Part shown: piece after piece, positions 33,984 to 44,344 of the stretch
How the letters are laid out: each line of letters begins with the position of its first letter
How positions within the stretch are numbered: the first letter of the stretch is position 1
NCBI GenBank assembly: GCA_022842245.1
Contig: JALHPZ010000029.1
Span: forward strand, 27,597 to 91,596
Direction: 5' to 3'
DNA: 64,000 bases
Origin: Gemmataceae bacterium
Lineage (GTDB): Bacteria > Planctomycetota > Planctomycetia > Gemmatales > Gemmataceae
The notes under the pieces: generated by a model
What the model was told of the DNA's origin: nothing
Seen by the model: only the letters and a program-made list of their open reading frames with translations
Databases searched by the model: none
Position numbers and translations under genes: made by a program

Positions 33984-36872
33984 TTGACCCCCACCGCCCC
34001 CGACCGCGTCTACCTGCTGGATTGCCACGGACTCATCTTCCAGATGTTCCACGGCATCCCGCAGATGAACGCCCCCGACGGCCGCCCCACCAACGCCGTC
34101 TTCGGCGTCGTCCGGTCGATCATGAACCTCTACGACCACGGCGCGCAATACCTCCTCGCCGTGTTCGACCATAAGGATCCCACCTTCCGCTCCGATCTCG
34201 ACCCGAACTACAAGGCCCACCGCCCGCCGCCGCCCGAAGAACTCCTCGCCCAGGAACCGCTCATCCATCAGGTGTTGGACGCGTTCCGCATCCCGATTCT
34301 CGTCAAGCCGGGTTTCGAGGCCGACGACGTGATGGCGACTGTCGCGGTCGAGGCGGAAAAGCGCGGCTGCGACGTCTTCCTCTGCACCGCTGACAAGGAC
34401 TGCCGGCAACTCCTCACCGACAAGGTCAAGATCCAGAACCTCCGCAAGGACGAGATCCTCGATGCGGCCTTCCTGCTCAAGGATTGGGGCATCCGGCCGG
34501 AACAAGTGATCGACTATCAGGCGCTCGTCGGCGATACGGCCGACAACGTGCCCGGCGTCGCCGGCGTCGGACCCAAGACCGCGACGAAGTGGCTACAGGA
34601 GTACGGTTCGCTCGAGAACCTCGTCGCAAACGTCGAAAAGCTCGGCGGGCCGAAGGTGCGCGAGGCGTTCAAGGCCGCCATCGCGAACGGCGACCTGGAG
34701 AAGAGCAAGACGCTCGTGACGCTCCGCAAGGACGTGCCGATGGCGTTCGACTGGGAGGGTTGGCGGCGGCGCGATTGGGACGGGCCGAAGCTACTGGAAC
34801 TCTTTCAGGAGTTCGGCTTCCGGGGTTTCGCGAACAAGGTGCGGTCGACGCTGACGGCGAGCGGCGCCGCGAAGAACGCCGCGATTTTGGAAACGATGGG
34901 CGGAATCCCGGCGGCGACCGTCGCCGGGGAGTCCGAACCACCGGTCAAAGCCAAGTCAGCGAAATCATCGAAGTCCGCAGTCCCCTCCCTCTTCGACCAG
35001 ATCGAGTTCGGCGACGAAGCCCCGGCACCGGCGAAGCCTGCCGACGACTGGAACGCGAAGTACGAACTGATCACAACGAAGCCGGAGTTCGATGCGTTCC
35101 TCAAGAGCCTTAAGAAGCAAAAGCGCTTTGCCATCGATCTGGAAACGACGAGTCTCGACCCGCACCTCGCAGAGATCGTCGGCATCGCGGTGTCGTGGCA
35201 AGCCGAGGAGGCGTTCTACTTGGCGCTGCGCGGGCCGAAGGACGAGTCGACGCTCGACCCGGACGCGACGCTGGCGGCGCTGAAGCCGATCCTCGAAGAC
35301 GCGGCCATCGCGAAGGTGAACCAGAATATCAAGTACGATCTGCTCGTGTTCCGCGCCAATGGCGTCGAATTGAAGGGGATCGCCGGCGACTCGATGATCG
35401 CGGACTATCTCCTCCATGCCGGGGAACGTTCGCACAACTTGGACGACCTGACGCGGAAATACTTCGGCCACGAGAACATCTCGATCACGGAGCTGATCGG
35501 AAAGGGGAAGAAGCAGATTTCGATGGTGGACGTGCCGACGCGGAAGGTCTGCGACTACGCCGCCGAGGACGCCGACGCCGCCTGGCGATTGGCGGATCTC
35601 CTGGAGAAGGAACTCGTCGAGAAGAAGCTGAAAGGCCTCTACGACGAACTGGAGATCCCGCTCATCGAGGTGCTCGCCGAGATGGAGTACCACGGCGTGC
35701 GCATCGACGTGGACCTGTTGAAGACGATCAGCGTCGAGATGGAGGGGCAGCTCAAGATCATCGAGGATCAGATTCACGCGCTGGCGGGGAAGCCGTTCAA
35801 CATCGCCTCGCCGAAGCAGCTACGGGAAATCCTCTTCGACCAGATGAAGCTGCCGGTGCAGAAGCGGACGGGGACGACGAACGAGCCGAGCACCGATCAG
35901 GAATCGCTGGAACGGCTGGCGGCGCTCGGGCACGAACTGCCGACGAAGATCACGGAGCACCGGCAGATCGCGAAGTTGAAGGGGACGTATGTCGATGCGC
36001 TTCCGGCGCTCGTGAACCCGAAGACGGGGCGCGTGCATACGTCGTTCAACCAGACGGTGGCGACGACGGGGCGGCTGAGTTCGTCCGACCCGAACCTGCA
36101 GAACATTCCGATGCGGACGGATCAGGGCCGGCAGATCCGCAAGGCGTTCGTGCCGCCGCCGGGGTGGGTGCTGCTGACGGCGGACTATTCGCAGATCGAG
36201 CTGCGGATGCTCGCGCACTTCAGCGAAGACGAGAACCTGCAGCGCGCGTTCCGGGATGACCGGGACGTGCACGCGATCGTCGCGGCGGACATCTTCAAGG
36301 TGGCCGAGAAGGACGTGACCGACGCCCAGCGCCGGGTGGGGAAGACGATCAACTTCGGCGTGATCTACGGCATGAGCGCGAGCGGCCTGGCGACACGACT
36401 TGGCATCCCGAAGGCGGAGGCGGACCGGTTCATCGACGCCTACTTCGCCCGGTACCCGAAAGTGCTGGCGTACCAGGACAATCTCCTTGCGACGGCGCGG
36501 AAGACCGGATACGTGGCGACGATCCTCGGCCGTCGGCGGACGTTCGAGCCATCGGCGATCCGGCCGAACTCGACCTTCCACCAGCGCAATCAGGCCGAGC
36601 GCGAAGCGATCAACATGGAAATTCAGGGTTCGGCGGCGGACCTGATGAAGCGGGCGATGCTGGCGCTGCATCGGCGGATGAATGCGGAGAAGTGGACGGC
36701 GAAGCTGCTGCTGAGCGTGCACGACGAACTGGTGTTCGAGGTTCCGCCGGGAGACGTGAAAGGCGTGGCGGCGGCGGTGCGGGAGGAGATGGTCGGCGCG
36801 CTGGAATTGCGTGTACCATTAAAGGTGGACGTATCGGCCGGCCCGAACTGGCTCGACGGGGAGGACGCGTAG
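33984..36872 (+). CDS. polA: DNA polymerase I
   Basis: A 962-residue family A polymerase for Okazaki fragment maturation and repair. The 5' nuclease domain (about 1-300) has CTADKDCRQLL and the helix-hairpin-helix NVPGVAGVGPKTA. The 3'-5' exonuclease domain (about 355-540) keeps AIDLETTS (D-x-E), NIKYD and YAAEDAD, so proofreading looks intact. The polymerase domain has DYSQIELRMLAHF (motif A), GKTINFGVIYGM (motif B) and VHDELVFEVP (motif C). I choose the TTG at 33984, because the protein then begins TPTAPDRVYLLDCHG at the first nuclease strand. coaE follows after one base. Confidence 0.95.
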   Translation: MTPTAPDRVYLLDCHGLIFQMFHGIPQMNAPDGRPTNAVFGVVRSIMNLYDHGAQYLLAVFDHKDPTFRSDLDPNYKAHRPPPPEELLAQEPLIHQVLDAFRIPILVKPGFEADDVMATVAVEAEKRGCDVFLCTADKDCRQLLTDKVKIQNLRKDEILDAAFLLKDWGIRPEQVIDYQALVGDTADNVPGVAGVGPKTATKWLQEYGSLENLVANVEKLGGPKVREAFKAAIANGDLEKSKTLVTLRKDVPMAFDWEGWRRRDWDGPKLLELFQEFGFRGFANKVRSTLTASGAAKNAAILETMGGIPAATVAGESEPPVKAKSAKSSKSAVPSLFDQIEFGDEAPAPAKPADDWNAKYELITTKPEFDAFLKSLKKQKRFAIDLETTSLDPHLAEIVGIAVSWQAEEAFYLALRGPKDESTLDPDATLAALKPILEDAAIAKVNQNIKYDLLVFRANGVELKGIAGDSMIADYLLHAGERSHNLDDLTRKYFGHENISITELIGKGKKQISMVDVPTRKVCDYAAEDADAAWRLADLLEKELVEKKLKGLYDELEIPLIEVLAEMEYHGVRIDVDLLKTISVEMEGQLKIIEDQIHALAGKPFNIASPKQLREILFDQMKLPVQKRTGTTNEPSTDQESLERLAALGHELPTKITEHRQIAKLKGTYVDALPALVNPKTGRVHTSFNQTVATTGRLSSSDPNLQNIPMRTDQGRQIRKAFVPPPGWVLLTADYSQIELRMLAHFSEDENLQRAFRDDRDVHAIVAADIFKVAEKDVTDAQRRVGKTINFGVIYGMSASGLATRLGIPKAEADRFIDAYFARYPKVLAYQDNLLATARKTGYVATILGRRRTFEPSAIRPNSTFHQRNQAEREAINMEIQGSAADLMKRAMLALHRRMNAEKWTAKLLLSVHDELVFEVPPGDVKGVAAAVREEMVGALELRVPLKVDVSAGPNWLDGEDA

Positions 36873-36873
36873 A

Positions 36874-37482
36874 ATGACCTCCCGGAAGCCGATCCTCGGC
36901 CTCGTCGGCGCCATTGGGGCTGGCAAGAGCACAGTCGCGAAGCGGCTGGCGGCACGGGGCGGCGCCGTCGTGGATGCCGATGCCCTCGGGCACGATGCGC
37001 TCGATCAGCCGGAAATCCGCGAAAGGATCGTCGCCGAATGGGGGAATCTCCTGAGGCCGGATGGTCGCGTGGATCGACGGAAGGTCGCCGCCATTGTCTT
37101 CGCATCGCCGGAAGAACGTCGGAAACTCGAACATCTGACCTTCCCTTTTATCCGTCGCCGATGCGAAGATGCAATCCAAGAGGCGATGAACGACGTACAG
37201 TTTAAGTTCGTCGTATTGGATGCCGCGGTGATGCTGGAAGCCGGTTGGGTGGGCGTTTGCGATCGGCTACTCTATGTCGACGCTCCGCGGGAGCTGCGGT
37301 TGCAACGTGTGGCGGAGCGCAGCGGCTGGACGGCGGCCGACCTCGACGCCCGCGAGGCGGCGCAAATGCCGGCCGAAGAGAAGCGTCGACACGCCGACGC
37401 GGTTATCATGAACGATGGAAAGCTGGACGAACTGGATAGGAATCTGACGGTTGTACTGAAGCGGTGGAATCTGACGGCTTGA
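36874..37482 (+). CDS. coaE: Dephospho-CoA kinase
   Basis: A 202-residue kinase for the last step of coenzyme A synthesis, phosphorylating the 3'-hydroxyl of dephospho-CoA. The P-loop GAIGAGKST is at residues 12-20, VVDADALGHDAL is the CoA-site region, and FVVLDAAVMLEAGW and RQ-type lid residues (RLQRVAERSGW) follow. It starts one base after the polA stop, a coupling often seen in bacteria, and rho follows after 45 bases in the same direction, so polA-coaE-rho may share a transcript. Confidence 0.95.
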   Translation: MTSRKPILGLVGAIGAGKSTVAKRLAARGGAVVDADALGHDALDQPEIRERIVAEWGNLLRPDGRVDRRKVAAIVFASPEERRKLEHLTFPFIRRRCEDAIQEAMNDVQFKFVVLDAAVMLEAGWVGVCDRLLYVDAPRELRLQRVAERSGWTAADLDAREAAQMPAEEKRRHADAVIMNDGKLDELDRNLTVVLKRWNLTA

Positions 37483-37527
37483 TTGCCCGAACATCTCCGA
37501 CGTCCGCGCGAATGAAGAGGGGCTGCA

Positions 37528-38985
<1,458 letters not shown>

Positions 38986-38996
38986 GGTGACGGGCG

Positions 38997-39746
38997 ATGC
39001 CGATCCACGATTGGGGCAAAGCACCGGACGGGGCGTTTCACCACTTTCATCAGAAGTGGATGGCCAGTCTTTGCGATTTTCTCAACGATGGCGTATTGCC
39101 TTCCGACCTGATGGCGTTGATCGATTCGCCGGCCTTGGGATTCGTTCCGGATATTTTCGCAGTGACGAATTCGCCGCACTCGACACGCAACGGTCGGAGT
39201 GTGGGGACATTGATCGCGCCTCCGAATGCGCGATACGTGAGCTTACACTCGAAATCACAACAATCCGATGCGTCAATCCAGGCGGCTCGGGCTAATCGCG
39301 TCGCCGTAAGGACCAAATTCGGCGACTTGATCGCGATCGTCGAACTTGTGTCGCCTGGCAACAAGGACGGGCACAGAGCGTTTCGGAAGTTTCGAGACAT
39401 GACCGTGGAATTCTTGAATCGCGGCGTTCACGTATCGATCATCGATCTTCATCCACCGACCGCTCGCGACCCACAGGGCATCCACAAGGTGATTTGGGAC
39501 GAAATTCGCGAAGAGCCGTTCGAGTTGCCCGCGGATAAACCATTGATCGTGGCGGCCTATGTAGCCGATCCGATCAATGATGCTTACGTCGAACTTGTCG
39601 CCGTAGGCGATCCATTGCCACCGATGCCGATTTTCCTGGATGCCGAATCCTACATCCTGGCACCCTTGGAAGAATCGTACATGTCGACATGGAACAAATG
39701 CCCGGCCGCCTATCGGGCGTTCGTCGAAGGTCGACCCCTCCTTTAA
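38997..39746 (+). CDS. DUF4058 family protein
   Basis: A 249-residue DUF4058 protein, a group common in planctomycetes and cyanobacteria with no known function. The N-terminus MPIHDWGKAPDGAFHHFHQKW is typical of the short planctomycete subgroup. The core contains DLIAIVELVSPGNKDG, the E-x-x-S-P-x-N-K pattern resembling PD-(D/E)XK nuclease-like folds, and FLNRGVHVSIIDLHPP. It lies 11 bases behind rho, probably on the same transcript. Confidence 0.85.
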   Translation: MPIHDWGKAPDGAFHHFHQKWMASLCDFLNDGVLPSDLMALIDSPALGFVPDIFAVTNSPHSTRNGRSVGTLIAPPNARYVSLHSKSQQSDASIQAARANRVAVRTKFGDLIAIVELVSPGNKDGHRAFRKFRDMTVEFLNRGVHVSIIDLHPPTARDPQGIHKVIWDEIREEPFELPADKPLIVAAYVADPINDAYVELVAVGDPLPPMPIFLDAESYILAPLEESYMSTWNKCPAAYRAFVEGRPLL

Positions 39747-39763
39747 CTCAATACCACCACGCC

Positions 39764-40228
39764 ATGCTCTACGAAGGTGATTTCTCGCCGCCCGCCGGCC
39801 GGTTCGCGATCGTCGCGGCCCGGTTCAACGCGTTCGTCGTCGACCAGCTCCTTACCGGTGCCGTCGACGCCCTGCGCCGCCACGGCGTGAGCGACGACCG
39901 GATCGACACCGTGCGCGTCCCCGGCTCGTTCGAGATTCCGCCGGTCGTCCAGAAACTCGGGAAATCCGGAAAGTATGCGGCCGTCATCTGTCTGGGTTGC
40001 GTGATCCGCGGCGAGACGGGCCACTACGATCATGTCGCGGGCGCGGCCACGAACGGGATCGCGGCGGCGTCGGTGCAGTGCGGCGTGCCGGTGATTTTCG
40101 GCGTCCTGACGACGGAGACGCTGGAACAGGCCATCGACCGCGCCGGCGCGAAGGCCGGGAACAAAGGATTCGAAGCCGCCGTGACGGCCGTCGAGATGGT
40201 CAATCTGTTTGCCAAGCTTCCAGGGTAA
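39764..40228 (+). CDS. ribH: 6,7-dimethyl-8-ribityllumazine synthase
   Basis: A 154-residue enzyme for the penultimate step of riboflavin synthesis. The family blocks are AARFNAFVVDQLLTGAVDAL, VPGSFEIPPVVQKL, CLGCVIRGETGHYDHVAGAA (with the catalytic His) and PVIFGVLTTETLEQAIDRAG. No other riboflavin genes or FMN riboswitch are seen nearby. It is 17 bases behind the DUF4058 gene and four bases before a lipoprotein gene. Confidence 0.95.
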   Translation: MLYEGDFSPPAGRFAIVAARFNAFVVDQLLTGAVDALRRHGVSDDRIDTVRVPGSFEIPPVVQKLGKSGKYAAVICLGCVIRGETGHYDHVAGAATNGIAAASVQCGVPVIFGVLTTETLEQAIDRAGAKAGNKGFEAAVTAVEMVNLFAKLPG

Positions 40229-40232
40229 GGAC

Positions 40233-41063
40233 ATGCCCCGCCTCCGATTCCTGCCGATTGCCGTACTCGTCCTCGTTGGTTGCGAGGGTGCCACGTCGGC
40301 CCCGCGCTCCGCGAAGCCGATCGATGAAGGGCCGGTCGCGGAGGCGCTGCCTCCGATCGTCGCGACGAAGCCGGAGAAGTCCGACCCCGCCGCGGTGCTG
40401 GCCGTGAACGCCATCCTGCTTGCGCACACCGAAAACGAACCGACGCGCCTCGAAAAACTCCGCAAGGTGCGCATCCTGCGGAAAGGCGACTGGAAGCTGC
40501 CGGACGGCGGCCGGTCCGACGCCACGATGGAAATCGCCATATGGGGCGACCAGTATCGCACGACCTTCGCGATCGCGGCGACGGGCAACGTCCCTGAGAC
40601 TTTTTCGTTGAACGGCACGCAAGGCTGGCGTTTTCAGAGCAAACTGGCGGCGAAGCCGATCCCGCTCGACATTGCGGCCCTCGAAGCGATTCTGCCGGAA
40701 GTGAACGGCGACCGGATGACCCTGTTGACCCCGTTGACCTCGGACAAACTCGTCGCCACGATCGTCCGCGACGGCACGGACGGCGGAGAGAAGATCCTGC
40801 GGATCTGGATTGGCGACAACCCGCCGATGCTCCTACATGCCGACGCGAAGACGAACCGCCTGCAACGCCTGACCTATGAAATGATGGAGAACGGGCAGAC
40901 CGTGGCGCGCGTACTGCGGCTGTCGGAACTGACATCCGTCGCCGGTGTGCTGCTCCCCGGCCGTGTCGAGTACGGCGTGGGACCGCTGACATTCACGACC
41001 TGGAACAAGATCGAGTATCAGGTTCCCGGACAGTTCGAGCTGAGCTTCTTCGACAAACCGTGA
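40233..41063 (+). CDS. Lipoprotein of unknown function
   Basis: A 276-residue lipoprotein: the signal LRFLPIAVLVLVGC has the lipobox LVGC (Cys17). After a Pro/Ala linker comes a beta-rich domain (MEIAIWGDQYRTTFAIA, TQGWRFQSKLAAKPIPLD, KILRIWIGDNPPMLLHAD, LLPGRVEYGVGPLTFTTWNK) whose alternating strands recall LolA/LolB-like lipoprotein carriers; this is a weak structural guess. It follows ribH by four bases and converges with the MCE gene with three bases between the stops. Confidence 0.78.
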   Translation: MPRLRFLPIAVLVLVGCEGATSAPRSAKPIDEGPVAEALPPIVATKPEKSDPAAVLAVNAILLAHTENEPTRLEKLRKVRILRKGDWKLPDGGRSDATMEIAIWGDQYRTTFAIAATGNVPETFSLNGTQGWRFQSKLAAKPIPLDIAALEAILPEVNGDRMTLLTPLTSDKLVATIVRDGTDGGEKILRIWIGDNPPMLLHADAKTNRLQRLTYEMMENGQTVARVLRLSELTSVAGVLLPGRVEYGVGPLTFTTWNKIEYQVPGQFELSFFDKP

Positions 41064-41066
41064 CGT

Positions 41067-42575
41067 TCATTTCGGCGGCAGGTCATTGGTTCGCGGCGTC
41101 AGTTGCGGGCGGTACGATGGCACGACCGGCCCCGACGGGGGAATCGCCGAGAGCGGCGTCGGCAGCAGCGGCCGTTCGTGCGGATTGGACGACGGCGCTT
41201 CCTTCAGCCCCGCGTTCGGCCGGATCGCCCCGCCGATCCCCAGCGATTCCGGCCGGCGGGCGATCTTGTCCGCGAACACCTGCAGGTCCGCCGCGATCTT
41301 CTCCGCCCGCACCAGCGTCCGCGTCAGGACGAGGGTCGCGTCGTTCAACTGGTTGTAGAGCAGCGGGTCGGTCAGCACTTTTTGCAGCGTGCCATCTCCC
41401 CGGTTCACCGTTCGCAGCGTCTCACGCACTTCGCCGAGCGTCTTCGCCAACTGGTCCGCCGTCACGTTGATGTTCTTCACGATCTGATCGGCGTTCTCCG
41501 CGATCGGCTTCGTCGCAGTCTCGATGTTCTTGATCGCCCCCTCGGCACCCTTCATGGCGCTCTCGGCCGCCGACAGCGTGCGCTCGATCTGCGGCATCCG
41601 GGCGTTGAGTTCTCTCAACGTCTTTTCTCCGGTATCGAGGAACAACGTCACCACTTTCAGGCTCTTGTTCAGCTCGTCCGAAGCGGTCTGCACGTTCTTG
41701 ATGATCGTGCCGAGATTCTTCTTGTTCTCTTCGTTGAACAGGTCGCTGGTTCCCTCCGCCGTCTTGCGCACGGCCTTGAGCGTACCGCTCAGTTCCGCCT
41801 CGTTGTCCTTGATGACCTTGCGCACGTCGTCGACGAGCGGCCGCGTCGCCTTGATGAAATCGCGGATGTCGGCGAGCGTCGCGCGCAAGCTGCCCTCCGC
41901 CTTGTCGTCCGGCTTCGGTTTCTGCGGTGGATCGTCAAACGAAATCAGCGACTGGACCTTTTTGTTCGTTTCACGCAGTTCCGGCACGAAGTCCTTGCCC
42001 GCCTTGGCCAGTTCGGCGATCTCGTCGAAGGCTCGCTCCACTTTCGGGATCACCTGTTCGACGCGCTGGATGGAATTCAGGATGCGCGCCATCGACTCCT
42101 GCGCGCTCGGCAGCACGCCCGACGCCTGGCGCACGAGCGTGTTCGGGTTAATCGGCGTCTGGCCGACAATCTCGGCGTTGACCGCGTACGCCTCGCCGCG
42201 CGTGGTGACCGGCAGTCCGTCGGCCGTGACCTTCGGAATGAAGTCGAGCGACGTATCGCCGCTGAGAATGCCGCGGAAGACCGTGGCTTCCTCGTTCTGG
42301 CGCGGGAGGTATTTCTTGTCGACGACGATCGTGACGCGCACCTGACCGGTGTTCTCTTCGAGGTCCAGGGCGGTGACCTCGCCGATGCGAACGCCGGATT
42401 TCCGGACCGGAGTCCCGGGGACGATGCCGGGCGCTTCGCTGAAGAGAATGACGTACTGGGCGCGGCTGTCGAAGACGCGCGGTGCGCCGCCGAAGAGCAT
42501 GGCGAGACCGGCGAAGCCGGCGAGGCCCGCCGCCACGAATCCGCCCAGCCGTAGTTTTGCCGTTCGTTCCGACAT
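41067..42575 (-). CDS. MCE-domain lipid transport protein (MlaD-like)
   Basis: A 502-residue MCE protein, the periplasmic substrate-binding part of an Mla-type lipid transporter. One N-terminal transmembrane helix (LGGFVAAGLAGFAGLAMLFGG) is followed by the MCE domain (YVILFSEAPGIVPGTPVRKS ... VRIGEVTALDLEE). A long helical/coiled-coil tail (about 130-450) could form a tunnel or needle across the envelope, and a Pro-rich end follows. It lies 25 bases behind the ATPase gene, giving the order permease-ATPase-MCE. Confidence 0.92.
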   Translation of the reverse strand: MSERTAKLRLGGFVAAGLAGFAGLAMLFGGAPRVFDSRAQYVILFSEAPGIVPGTPVRKSGVRIGEVTALDLEENTGQVRVTIVVDKKYLPRQNEEATVFRGILSGDTSLDFIPKVTADGLPVTTRGEAYAVNAEIVGQTPINPNTLVRQASGVLPSAQESMARILNSIQRVEQVIPKVERAFDEIAELAKAGKDFVPELRETNKKVQSLISFDDPPQKPKPDDKAEGSLRATLADIRDFIKATRPLVDDVRKVIKDNEAELSGTLKAVRKTAEGTSDLFNEENKKNLGTIIKNVQTASDELNKSLKVVTLFLDTGEKTLRELNARMPQIERTLSAAESAMKGAEGAIKNIETATKPIAENADQIVKNINVTADQLAKTLGEVRETLRTVNRGDGTLQKVLTDPLLYNQLNDATLVLTRTLVRAEKIAADLQVFADKIARRPESLGIGGAIRPNAGLKEAPSSNPHERPLLPTPLSAIPPSGPVVPSYRPQLTPRTNDLPPK

Positions 42576-42600
42576 GGTGGTGCCTCCCGCGTTGACTGTA

Positions 42601-43377
42601 TTATTCGGTTCGGACCGCCCGGCCTTCGACGAACTGGCGGACGCGCGGGTCGGGCGCGGCCGCCAACGCCGCCGGCGACCCGTCGAAGACTACCTGTGGT
42701 TCATCCGGTTCCAGCCGCGCCAGCGGATGGAACATCACGACGCGATCGGCCACGTCGCGCACCGTGCGCATCTCGTGCGTGACGATCACGCTCGTGACGG
42801 GCCGCTTCGCCCGCGTCTGGAGGATCAAGCCGTTGATCACGTCCGTCATCACCGGATCGAGGCCGGTCGTCGGTTCATCGTAGAGCATGACGGCTGGGTC
42901 GAGCGCGAGCGCCCGTGCCAACCCGACGCGTTTCTTCATGCCGCCCGAGAGTTCCCCCGGCATCTTCGCCTCGACGCCTTCGGGTAGGCCGACTTCGCGC
43001 AACCGTTCGGTCACGCGCTCCCGGATCGCGGCCGCCGCCAGCCCGCCCTTCGCCTTCAATCCGAACGCGACGTTGTCGAACACCGTGAGGCTGTCGAACA
43101 GCGCCGCCCCCTGGAACAAGAAGCCGACGCGCAGCCGCATCGCCGTCAAATCCCGTTCGCCCATCGCCCGCAGGGATTTGCCCTCGAAGAGGACATCGCC
43201 TTCCGTCGGCTTGAGCAGGCCCACGATCAGCTTCAGCAGGCATGTCTTGCCGCAGCCCGATTCGCCGATGAACGCGACGGTCTGCCCGGGCTCGATCGCC
43301 AGCGAGACGCCGCGCAGCACCTCCTGGGTCCCGAAGCGGACAGCCACGTCCTTCAGTTCGAGCAGGGGCGTCGTCAT
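42601..43377 (-). CDS. ABC transporter ATPase of the MCE system (MlaF-like)
   Basis: A 258-residue ATPase. Walker A GESGCGKT, Q-loop VGFLFQGAALFDSLTV (the FQ-x-GAL-F-D-S-L-T variant typical of MlaF), signature LSGGMKKRVGLARAL, Walker B VMLYDEPTTGLDP and switch His in VIVTHEM are all present. It powers lipid movement through the permease. Its ATG overlaps the permease stop in ATGA, so I start it at 43377 instead of the longer frame. Confidence 0.95.
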   Translation of the reverse strand: MTTPLLELKDVAVRFGTQEVLRGVSLAIEPGQTVAFIGESGCGKTCLLKLIVGLLKPTEGDVLFEGKSLRAMGERDLTAMRLRVGFLFQGAALFDSLTVFDNVAFGLKAKGGLAAAAIRERVTERLREVGLPEGVEAKMPGELSGGMKKRVGLARALALDPAVMLYDEPTTGLDPVMTDVINGLILQTRAKRPVTSVIVTHEMRTVRDVADRVVMFHPLARLEPDEPQVVFDGSPAALAAAPDPRVRQFVEGRAVRTE

Positions 43378-44198
43378 GCCGGTCGCGCTCCGTTCGGCGG
43401 CCAGATCATGTCGTGGACGCTGTTTGCCACGAGGCCGAAGACGAAATCCATCGCCAGGATGGCGATGAAGGAGACGACGAACGCCTGCGTGGCGGCGCGG
43501 CCGACGCCCTGAGCCCCGGCCTCGCCGTGAAAGCCCCGGTGGCACGCCACCAGTGCAATCACACCACCGAAGAGCACCGACTTCGTCAGCCCGACGAACA
43601 CGTCCCACATTCCCACGAACGCGCGGGTATGTTCCCAGTAATGGTGCGGATCAATGCCGTAGATGCGCAGGCAGACAAACGTGCTGCCGGCGAGGCCCAT
43701 GATGTCCGCGAGGATGGTGAGCAGCGGGATCATGAGCACGCACGCGAGGAAGCGCGGGGCGACGAGGTGGCGGACGGGGTCGACGCCGAGGCAGGCGAGC
43801 GCGTCCAATTGCTCGGTGACGCGCATGGTGCCGAGTTCGGCCGCCATGGCGCTGCCGACGCGCCCGGCTAGCATGATGGCGGCAAGGACCGGCCCGAGTT
43901 CGCGCACGACCGACATGTGAATGAGGCCGCCAAGCGACGTTTCGAGACCGATCTGGTGCAACTGGCCGTAGGACTGCACGGCGAGCACCATGCCGATGAA
44001 AGCACCCGTGATGGCGATGACGCCGACGCTACCGAGGCCGACCGTCAGGCAGAGTCGGACGAACTCCGCGACGAGCAGATTGCGAGAGAAGACGCCCCGC
44101 ACGGCGCGAAGCGAAAACGCCGTCCAGTCGCCGAGCGCGACGAGCGCGTCGGCGGCGACGGACGCGAGTCCGATCGGAGCCGCGGGGGCGGCGGCCAT
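43374..44198 (-). CDS. MlaE-family ABC permease
   Basis: A 274-residue inner-membrane permease of the MlaE family with about five to six transmembrane segments. Signature blocks are GVIAITGAFIGMVLAVQSYG, VRELGPVLAAIMLAGRVGSA and AELGTMRVTEQLDALACLGVDP. GAGG lies nine bases before the ATG at 44198, so I prefer it to the in-frame ATG at 44237 (13 residues longer, no ribosome site). It forms an operon with the ATPase and the MCE protein. Confidence 0.93.
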   Translation of the reverse strand: MAAAPAAPIGLASVAADALVALGDWTAFSLRAVRGVFSRNLLVAEFVRLCLTVGLGSVGVIAITGAFIGMVLAVQSYGQLHQIGLETSLGGLIHMSVVRELGPVLAAIMLAGRVGSAMAAELGTMRVTEQLDALACLGVDPVRHLVAPRFLACVLMIPLLTILADIMGLAGSTFVCLRIYGIDPHHYWEHTRAFVGMWDVFVGLTKSVLFGGVIALVACHRGFHGEAGAQGVGRAATQAFVVSFIAILAMDFVFGLVANSVHDMIWPPNGARPA

Positions 44199-44344
44199 GT
44201 GGACGGTCCTCGTCGGTGCGGGCAGAATCATTGCCATCGTATACGTCGGCGGGACTGGGCGACGGGCTTGGGCCGGTCCGATCGAACGGATCGCCGGAAA
44301 CGCCGCTCAACCGGCACAATCGGCGCGATCGTCGCAATCGGGCC